Assembly (NCBI GenBank): GCA_964200185.2
Contig: CAXNAD020000362.1
Span: forward strand, 1-21,117
DNA length: 21,117 nt
Source: Choristocarpus tenellus KU-1152
Lineage: Eukaryota; Phaeophyceae
Reading direction: 5' to 3'
The position numbers and the translations under genes are program-made. Below, piece after piece: positions 9,646-21,117 of the stretch; the stretch's first letter is position 1, and each line of letters begins with the position of its first letter. Below the pieces are notes generated by a model. The model did not search any database and was not told the origin of the DNA. It worked only from the letters and a program-made list of their open reading frames with translations.

Positions 9646-11121
9646 TCAAGTGTCAGGACTGCTAAGCTGACGATCTTTCTTCTGTTCTATCATGTCACAA
9701 CAATGTTGAGTTGCTGCTGGACTTGTTGGCCGGGGCCATCCCTTTTCCCTGACAGCAGTAAGCCACTGGAATAACGGGAATGCTGCAGATGAAGCCGCTT
9801 TCACAGCTGAAGGAGTCATCCCTCCTGAATCCAGGCGTTTTGCAAGGTCTGCCATCCTTGATGCTGGGATCCGGTCACAGCGGATGGAGGCGAGTGTATT
9901 CCAAAGCACATGAGCGTTACTTAGAAGCGATCGTTGCCGGGGCCCCCATCCCGGTTTTCCCCCAAGAAGGCAGCAGAGGGCCTCCAGTGTTTTTAAGACA
10001 GGCTGCGGTGGGCACTTGAGATGGTGGAGCTCTGTCAGAGTGCTAATTGTCAAACCTTGGAGGCAAACTTCCAAACAGTCTTGAGGAGCATGTTTTCTGC
10101 CTTCTGCTGTGGGGGTGCATAAGGACTCTGGAAAGTTGGCCACGCTGGATGATGGATTATTCTGATGAGGCTGAAGCAGCTGCTTGGCATCGCCAAACAT
10201 ACCTGTGGGGTCACTCTTCGTCATTTGCCTTAGAGAAGGTTTACTGACTGCCGCAGATTTAGGACTCGTCACTTTCGCAAGGTTGCTGGTTGTAAATGGT
10301 GTGTGATTGTCCCATGGCTCCCGTCTATTGGATGGCACCTGTCGGTTGATGTTTAGAGTCAGACCTCCTTCCAGTTGGCCCTCATTAACAACTCTTTTCC
10401 TGGCCTTGTCTATCGTGTCTGCCTGACTGATGCCAATCAGGTCCTCACTATTTTTCTCAACAAGGCGCATCCCACGTTCTTTCTTATACTGTCGAAGTTT
10501 TTCATGGACCTCGTTGATTGCCACTGCCTTTTTAAGAGCAGTTACGGTAGGATTTCTGCAGTCATCGTGTCTAGCAGCGGTGAGCAAAGTCAACTCTTCG
10601 AGAAGTAATTTCTCTCCCTGGACATCCACAGGATGATAGTCTGAGGAGTCTGAGCGTCGCTTGCAGCACCACGAGGACAATCCACACCCCTTAGAGGCGT
10701 TGGTATGGGCTTTCTTGCCAATGGAGAAGAAGCTCTGGTCAGGAGGGAGAATTTCCTTACCCCTTCGCCTGAGCCTCTTCGCCCCACAACCCGTATGTCC
10801 AGCCAGTGTCCCTTCTTGATACGCCTGACTTTTATACGCGAGTGGTGTAGAAGATATTGGCTGCTTGTTTTGCACTCGTTTTTGATCCTTTTTTCTTCCT
10901 GCTGAAAAAACTGCCTCCCTCAAAGGAGAGACTTCGAGGGCCTGTACGTGGAGCTGCACGTACTTGGGCATGTTGCCATGTGGTATGCCTTCCCGGGTTA
11001 ACTTCTTAAATGGAGGACAAATTCTTTCCCGAGTCAGTCTCCTCGTCTTGAGCTGCGTCGACCTCATCATTCGCTCTCGTTCCCATGGGAGGATTTCGAG
11101 CTCTACCTCTGTCTCATCCAT
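9646..11121 (-). CDS. Stand-alone dynein stalk microtubule-binding-like domain protein
   Basis: A single uninterrupted frame of 491 residues starts at a true ATG (11121). Residues 1-150 are basic and show no known domain (many K/R, with a cysteine cluster GCGLSSWCCKRR near 146-155). Residues about 170-250 are charged and helix-prone. Residues about 250-355 are polar and probably disordered. Residues 361-460 resemble the microtubule-binding tip of the dynein heavy-chain stalk (Pfam MT region): LTELHHLKCPP, then VLKTLEALCCLLGGKPGW, then an IP-containing helix, then MTPSAVKAASSAAFPLFQWL. Dynein heavy chains show the matching order KSFxxPP, EAVCILLGxKxxW, DNIP, TPExVxxxSxAxxxLxxWVxAM. No AAA+ modules, linker or tail are present, and a heavy chain exceeds 4000 residues. 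It is thus a separate small protein rather than a visible heavy-chain fragment. It is head-to-head with the FHIP gene. Microtubule binding is predicted from similarity only. Confidence 0.75.
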   Translation of the reverse strand: MDETEVELEILPWERERMMRSTQLKTRRLTRERICPPFKKLTREGIPHGNMPKYVQLHVQALEVSPLREAVFSAGRKKDQKRVQNKQPISSTPLAYKSQAYQEGTLAGHTGCGAKRLRRRGKEILPPDQSFFSIGKKAHTNASKGCGLSSWCCKRRSDSSDYHPVDVQGEKLLLEELTLLTAARHDDCRNPTVTALKKAVAINEVHEKLRQYKKERGMRLVEKNSEDLIGISQADTIDKARKRVVNEGQLEGGLTLNINRQVPSNRREPWDNHTPFTTSNLAKVTSPKSAAVSKPSLRQMTKSDPTGMFGDAKQLLQPHQNNPSSSVANFPESLCTPTAEGRKHAPQDCLEVCLQGLTISTLTELHHLKCPPQPVLKTLEALCCLLGGKPGWGPRQRSLLSNAHVLWNTLASIRCDRIPASRMADLAKRLDSGGMTPSAVKAASSAAFPLFQWLTAVREKGWPRPTSPAATQHCCDMIEQKKDRQLSSPDT

Positions 11122-11338
11122 ACCGCAACCTTAAATACAGTTCAAAGGATCGCTTTCCTGAGGTACGGTAATTAGTTTGAATGGATGTCAATATGAACGC
11201 GCATCGCTCATTGGGTATTGGTCTGTACCTGAAACGTTTCTAGTCATCCTCAACAACGACCAATTAGTAGTCTTAACTTGTGAGGAAAGTTGTTGGGGGA
11301 GGTAAGGGTGGAAAAGTTAAGTGTGAGTATTTAGAAAC
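11122..11338. promoter_or_regulatory. Divergent promoter between the dynein-stalk-like gene and FHIP
   Basis: Only 217 bp separate the two ATGs. ATTGG occurs at 11210-11214 and 11217-11221 (the second within GTATTGG), about 90-100 bp upstream of the minus-strand start. CCAAT occurs at 11260-11264, about 75 bp upstream of the FHIP start. The set of two boxes facing the minus gene and one facing the plus gene repeats that at 6517-6786. A shared bidirectional promoter is inferred from spacing and motifs. Confidence 0.5.
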
Positions 11339-15938
<4,600 letters not shown>

Positions 15939-17408
15939 GACAGTGATTTGCCACTGCCAGCACAACAATAGTGATGACGTCAGATGTTGCCTGATTTTAG
16001 AATCCAACGATGCTAGGAGAACTGGAACTTGCACACTAAGTATTGAGTGCTGTAAGAACGTGAAGGTGGTATGCGTTTGGGGGGTTTTACTGGGAACAGA
16101 GCAGAAATCAACTTGGTGTATTAGCACATGTATAGGTCCCATTTGATAGGTGTGGCGATGAAACGTTTTTAGTATAAAAAAAGAGGTGGAGTTTGGAAAG
16201 CCTTTTCTCTTAGTGTTTTTGTGTGTTTTGGGCATTTTAGTGTTTTTTTTGTAGACTACAATTTTTTTGTGTAGTGTGTTAAGATTTGACCTGGCGGCAA
16301 TGCTCTCACGAAGAATTTTTGGCAAACTCTTGGGAGAGAAACATGCATGCAAGGTGGAAGGCATACCTTGAGACAGGGGTAAGGGTGTAGTGTCGACCAC
16401 TTGAGGAGTCACACACTCAATTGATTAGTGCTTTTCCTATTTACTCCTTTTCCCCATTTGTGGTTAAGGGGCCCAGCTCGTGCGAATATTGAGACAAACA
16501 AGACCCATAATAGTTTCAAGTTTTTTCCTTACATGGTATGTATGGCCCACTTGAAGCAATACATCTGTTTCCTTGCACATTCCATTGATCAGGTCTATGC
16601 ACATCTTCCCTTTGCATGAGATGTGCGCTGCCAATATACACCAGGCTACAACTTCACTTGATACACACTAATATTATACTGAAGTCTCTTTGTGTAACTC
16701 TGTCTTGTTATGTAGAGGCTAGTGGCTGTGTAAGCATAGTAGTTACTGCCATCCTGATTAAGAGGGGATAGCAGGAGATTCCTAATGAAGTCGTAGTAAG
16801 AGAGGGTAGGATACAAACCAGAAGTATCACAGGAAAATCACTGTCCTTGTGAGAGACTAGAGAGTACGTCGCTCAGGGCTTCTCCCAAGGGGACAAGAAT
16901 GCATGTCAACCAGTTGCTCCTGATGATCAAGTTGTAAAAATTGGTGCAAACTGCTAAATTGTTGATCATGAGATAGGTCTAGTAGTGAAGAACATACATT
17001 TGATGTCATTAATCCAAGCTACTGTCCAATAATGACTTTAGAATTAAACTAGTCAAGAGAACAACATACAGATGTTTGATGATCCCAGTAGTGGAAAAAT
17101 GAGAAGGGCGAGGATGAGAGCAAGAGAAGGGCGTAATATGTAAGTCACTCACTAGTGAAGTAACCTATTTATAGATATAACACACTTGGGACATCTTTTT
17201 TTTTTTAATGTCCATCCCAGGAGGTTGAGAGGTAAAGGATCAAAGATTTGTATACTATCGATTGAACAACCTTGGTGCAAGGAAATAACTGACATCTCCA
17301 ACAGTAGTCAGTACCGGGGGCAGGGGCCCACATGTTTGGTGTGATCATGCCACTAGTGGATGGTGAACAGCCCGACAAGGAAATCTTCATTGTGATTGTT
17401 CATTTGCC
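15939..17408. other. Intergenic stretch between convergent FHIP and PPR-SMR genes
   Basis: About 1.5 kb separates the two stop codons and should contain both 3' untranslated regions. It is T-rich at 16165-16280 and has a T10 run near 17197-17206. A TGACGTCA palindrome lies at 15975-15982, and the 14-bp match to the TrxL2 intron at 16391-16404. No open frame with a recognisable domain or RNA gene was found. Confidence 0.55.
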
Positions 17409-20400
17409 TCAAGTTGCTTGATCATAAACGGGGAGGCTAGGAGGCCCAATATCTTCCATTGATTTCTCATCCCAACTTGTTGACTTAAATAAGCTTGAGC
17501 AGGCCTCTCCCTCTACCTGCAACCACCTCCGAAGACCGTAGTGTGGAATGGTGACTACCACCCCACGGGCCTCGAGCTTCTTACGATTGTACTCTGTTGC
17601 ATAAGCTACTCTCAGTCTCCCCACCAACGAGTCGATGCTCATCAGCCCCCTAAATTCAGTGCGGAGCAAGCTTTCCAAGGCCACGACCATCTGCTCTGAG
17701 TACAAGCCTGCAGTAAGGCTAACAATGATAATCAGGTCTACCGATGGAGTATGTACAAACCTCTTTACCTGTGGAACGCGACACAAGACTCGTTTGTTAG
17801 ACAAAAGGTTTCAGTGGATAGTTCGGGATGGAACATTGCGGTGCCTGTCCAGGGGAGGGTTGCCCAACCACAGTAGAACAAATGCTTTGGGCACAATGAG
17901 TTGGGATACAAAAATGCATAGAAATAAGAATGTACCCCTGTTGTCATGCCTTGCATTCACTCCCCTAACCCCCCCGTACCTTTTCACCCCTGATATGGTG
18001 CTGTAGCATGTCATTGAGGATGAGACGAACCCCTCCCACTGCCGCTGCTGGCGATTTCAACTCTAGGGAGGTGAGGTCCACCACACCTGCCTCCTTGCTT
18101 GCCCAGATAGATGGACCCCTCTGCTCCATGGCGCACGCCATCAACATATTCAATGTCTCAGCATCAGCCCCTTCCTGCGATGCCTGTACCACAAGGGGAA
18201 GGACATCTTGCCTAGTCATTGAGGCTTGAGCATTGTCCAACATGTCCAGTGCCCATGCCACACGTAACCACTTCATATTCCACCTCGAGGGAGTCACCTT
18301 GTGCAGATTTCTATCCGCTGTCAGCTCTGTCCTATGTCCACCTGACCTTACCACAGGTTCTGTCGATACCTCTATCTCTTCCCCAGTAGCTGCTTTGGCT
18401 TCAGCGGAGTCTAGTATCTCCAGTGCTTTTAAAATAGAACCACTCCGCAGGTTCTCTCGGACCAATTTCCAGAGGCTGCTGTTGCCCTTTCCTATCCTCA
18501 CGTTGGGCCAGAGTTGAGTCACTGCTGGCTCTTGACTTTCACCAGCCAACTCTGATGTGCTGGATGTTGCACCATTGCAAATCTCGACGAAATTGGGCTC
18601 GATGCTCGCGATCCCGTGAGCATCTATCCCCCCCTGTCCCCCTGTTGACAGGGTCTCCCAGCTGGTTGCTGTCGCCCACAACTCATCATCCCCCCTACAC
18701 ATAATTCCTCTCCTATGCTCTGCAGTGCCCATGCTGGTGAAAGCGGTTTCCATGCGTTCTTGCTGTCTGGCTGCCGTGAGGGTTGCACCCTGCACAGGCT
18801 TTCCTACTTGAGAAACATTATTGGGGGGAGGTATTGTTCTTGTTAAAGCAGCTATGCAGTCCTTTGTGTGCTCAAGATTATCATCCAGGAACGGAAGGAG
18901 CGCTGATTGTACTAAGGTCAGTCCCCCCTGCATTCTGTTGCTCTTCCCCTCGAGCACCCTGTGGTTGTCTTTCACATGAAAGAGCAAATTGGAGATGGTT
19001 GCAGCGGCCAGATCCCACCTCTCCGCTTTGATGAGAGCCTTCACTGTCTTAACAAACCAGGCAGGTGTCATGTTGCGGGCCAGGGAGCTAGGTCCAAAGC
19101 TTATCCCAATGTCGCCCCTTCTACTGTTTGCATCGCCTCCTTCATCACCATCTTTCCATTGCCCATCCACAAAACCCTTCGCCCCGAGCTTATGTTGGAC
19201 CTGCAGATTATGAGCAAGGACTTCCAGTACACCCTTTGCCCCCACAAAGTCTCCTGCCTCAATGTACGCCGTCATCGCATGGGCCAGGGGCTCTGCAAAG
19301 GCACCCCGGAGGTTTTGGTCACCCGCTTCTGCCAAAAACACATCAAAAGCCCTCGTAGCCTCACTCCAACGGCCTGCTCTGCTGTATGTATCAACGATCA
19401 TGGCACTCAATGGCCACACAGGTATCCTACTGTCTAGGTTGGTGGTGAGGCTCATACCGGCCGTCTTCATTGGATTGGACAACAACCAATGAAAGCAAAA
19501 ATGGAAACATGCATGTGGAATGTGTTAGGGAGGGCTGGGGAGTTGGGGTGAGGAGTAGAGGGTGGGGTAAGGTGGGGTTGGAAAGGGAACCTGATGAATG
19601 GCATGCTGTGATTGTTCCTAACTTGCTGCAATGATGCTTGAAAGCAAGCAAAACTTCTCAATGAGGAGAGGGGGAGAGGGGGAGGGGGGGTGGGGGGTGG
19701 CCAATGTACAAAAAAGCTGAAGATATTTCAAGGCAAAGTTATTAGTCTTCATCATGACCTCTGAATCAGGACAGATCAAGGTGCACTGGGCTTCTTGCAG
19801 AAGGCTAGGTGGACAGAAGATGAGGGTCCCACTGCGTCCTTGGGAGTATGGAACAGACCATGCCACGTAGTCAAGACCATGATGTGCAACCTTCATTGTA
19901 GCCTTCGCCCTTAACTTCCACAGGAGGTTTTCTCAAGGCACAGGCATAGTGATTGAGAGTCAGTGTGTAGGGTGTGCAAGTGCACACGGAGGCGTGTATG
20001 ATCGTGGTCAGGGGTCACGAGTAAGACCTACTGCCGAACACAACACTGGAGTTAAGTCACCTAGACAGGCGGATGGCACCACAAGCGAATGACCTACTGC
20101 ACCAGACAGCTAGCTGCAGGAGAACCGGCAACACTAAAAAACACAATCTGTGAAGGGGAAATGGTTGGGGGCAGAGAGGGCAGCACACCTACCGCATACC
20201 TTCATATCATCGAGCAGCTTCAGCGCCCTTGTGTACGACCGAGCTTCCCAGTTCAGTGTAAAAGCCACTGTATAGTGAATAGCTCCAGGCTCAACATCGT
20301 ACAACCTGGTCATCTCTTCCGTGACCAGGTTTGCAACCTTGCATTGTCCAATCACCACAGGGAATGTCAAATGTGGGTAGGAACGCATGTGATGAGTGAT

Positions 20401-21116
20401 GGGGGATCAAAAGTGTCATCCTGGGAGAGAGGGACGAAGACAGGGCTTGCTCACACACGTTATTCCATTATTATAGCGTTATTATGTTAGGCTTTCCCCT
20501 CTTATTCCCCCTTCGGACGTGTTTGTAGTCACTTGCATCGCTCAGGTACGCCATCAAGAAAAATAGGAAAGGGTTCAAGGCACACTCAAACCTCAACACA
20601 ACACAAGAATATTGTTATTATTATTATTATTAATAATAATAACAATAATAGATACTGGAATCTCAGTGAGATCCAACAATACAATGACTGCAAGAGAGGC
20701 CAAAGTGGGGAGATGCATCAGGAACCGACCCCCTAACCATAGGCTAACAACACCAAGAAAAACTGACCTACTTCCAACCTACGGCATGACACCAACTCTA
20801 AATAAAAACAAAACAAAATAAATCATTTTTTTTTTCACTTCAGCACCGCCTCTCAACGCAAGCAAGCGGGTGGTGCACCCCCCCGCATGTCCTGCCGTAA
20901 AAACACCTTTAGAAACAAAACAAAACAAAAAGACACCTTCAAATACGAACTCCCAACCTTTATGCAGTTGGAGGGGTGTGCCGCTGCCATGGCATAGAGG
21001 AACCAATCCGGTCCAAGGCGAACCCCTTCGTTCCTTGCGGCTGTGAGTATGCCGAGATACCTTTTCCAAACAACCGAACTCGGAACGATAGGGGTGGACA
21101 GAGGGGTAAGAGTCTT
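17409..21116 (-). CDS. PPR protein with degenerate C-terminal SMR domain (5' end beyond window)
   Basis: Supported minus-strand exons are 21116-20958 (open at the window edge), 20337-20200, 19429-17980 and 17768-17409; about 700 residues are visible. The first two join in phase 0 and give two PPR-like helical hairpins: GVRLGPDWFLYAMAAAHPSN, then VEPGAIHYTVAFTL with TRALKLLDDMK. The large exon opens with RIPVWPLSAMIVDTYSRAG and AHAMTAYIEAGDFVGAKGVL, further hairpins, then a polar middle. Its end plus the last exon form an SMR layout: GVVDLTSLELKSPAAAVGGV, VDLIIIVSLTAGLYSEQ, and RGVVVTIPHYGLRRWL. The SMR signature motifs are altered: DLT stands for DLH, and TAGLYS for GxGxHS. The domain bridges the last intron, which supports that splice. 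Plant PPR-SMR proteins act on organellar RNA or plastid signalling (GUN1, SOT1). A short exon is needed between 20200 and 19429 to keep frame. Targeting peptide not seen. Confidence 0.75.
19591..19625 (-). CDS. Tentative 35-nt internal exon of the PPR-SMR gene
   Basis: Exon 20337-20200 ends in phase 0, while every acceptor near 19430 needs phase 1 or 2, so at least one exon must lie between. A CAG acceptor before 19625 and a CAG-GT donor after 19591 give 11 codons plus two bases. This joins in frame to ACAG at 19430 and places the MIVDTYSRAG helix at PPR-like spacing after LLDDMK. Alternatives are a start at a CAAG acceptor 11 bp upstream paired with phase 1, or an exon around 19900-19700 reading AHHGLDYVAWSV. 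Confidence 0.35.
19661..19702. repeat. Polypurine/polypyrimidine tract
   Basis: The plus strand is almost pure G with some A and T (runs of 5, 5, 8 and 6 G). On the minus (gene-sense) strand it is a C/T-rich tract inside a PPR-SMR intron, suited to serve as a polypyrimidine tract for the small exon just downstream. Four G-runs also fit a G-quadruplex on the plus strand. Confidence 0.6.
20611..20650. repeat. ATT/AAT palindromic microsatellite
   Basis: ATT trinucleotide repeats on the left turn into AAT repeats on the right, and both arms end in the same interruption: ATTGTTATTATTA at the left is the exact reverse complement of TAATAATAACAAT at 20634-20646. The whole can extrude as a hairpin. 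It lies in the intron between the first two visible PPR-SMR exons. Confidence 0.9.
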
Positions 21117-21117
21117 G

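Noticed and set aside
9742-10041. Possibility that the dynein-like segment is a fragment of a full dynein heavy chain
   Set aside because: The frame has its own ATG, 350 unrelated upstream residues and a stop soon after the domain, and no AAA+ motifs occur on either side.
15975-15982. TGACGTCA palindrome as a bZIP/CRE promoter element
   Set aside because: It lies 37 bp after the FHIP stop, in a convergent 3' region with no gene start nearby; an 8-mer here can be chance.
18961-19437. Plus-strand frame of 158 codons
   Set aside because: Antisense to the large PPR exon, with no domain; the minus strand carries the PPR and SMR motifs.

Overview
This window is nuclear DNA of a eukaryote. Protein-coding genes are split by short GT-AG introns (about 170 to 680 bp), intergenic stretches hold decayed transposons and microsatellites, and the families are eukaryotic. 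The thioredoxin gene starts with a hydrophobic leader ending just before a phenylalanine, and its active site is of the plastid WCRKC type. This leader style is typical of algae with a red-derived secondary plastid, so a photosynthetic stramenopile (perhaps a eustigmatophyte) is my best guess. That is inference, and the species cannot be fixed from the sequence.

Layout. Positions 1-480 are AT-rich and carry the C-terminal end of a bacterial IS5-family transposase, a 35-bp tandem duplication and a palindrome. Positions 571-2348 hold, on the minus strand, a frameshifted non-LTR retrotransposon reverse transcriptase with its C-terminal nuclease-like domain. A short terminal-inverted-repeat element (MITE-like) sits at 3058-3244. 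Then come five genes: (1) GRWD1/RRB1, a ribosome-assembly WD40 chaperone (minus, 4 exons, 4076-6516); (2) a WCRKC thioredoxin-like 2 protein (plus, 2 exons, 6787-7752), divergent from GRWD1; (3) a 491-aa single-exon protein with a stand-alone dynein-stalk microtubule-binding-like domain at its C-terminus (minus, 9646-11121); (4) an FHIP-family subunit of the FTS-Hook-FHIP dynein adaptor complex (plus, 4 exons, 11339-15938), divergent from gene 3 and holding a 113-bp pure CT tract in its last intron; (5) a PPR protein with a degenerate C-terminal SMR domain (minus, at least 4 exons, 17409 to beyond the right edge).

The most interesting point is the head-to-head pair of genes 3 and 4. A protein that appears to carry only the microtubule-contacting module of dynein shares a 217-bp promoter with a cargo-adaptor subunit of dynein. 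Both divergent promoters in the window contain the same set of CCAAT-type boxes (two facing the minus gene, one facing the plus gene). Genes 1 and 5 serve ribosome or RNA metabolism and gene 2 plastid redox control. I see no operon-like or defence system. Splice sites were chosen by GT-AG signals, reading-frame phase and continuity of family homology; no transcript data were available.
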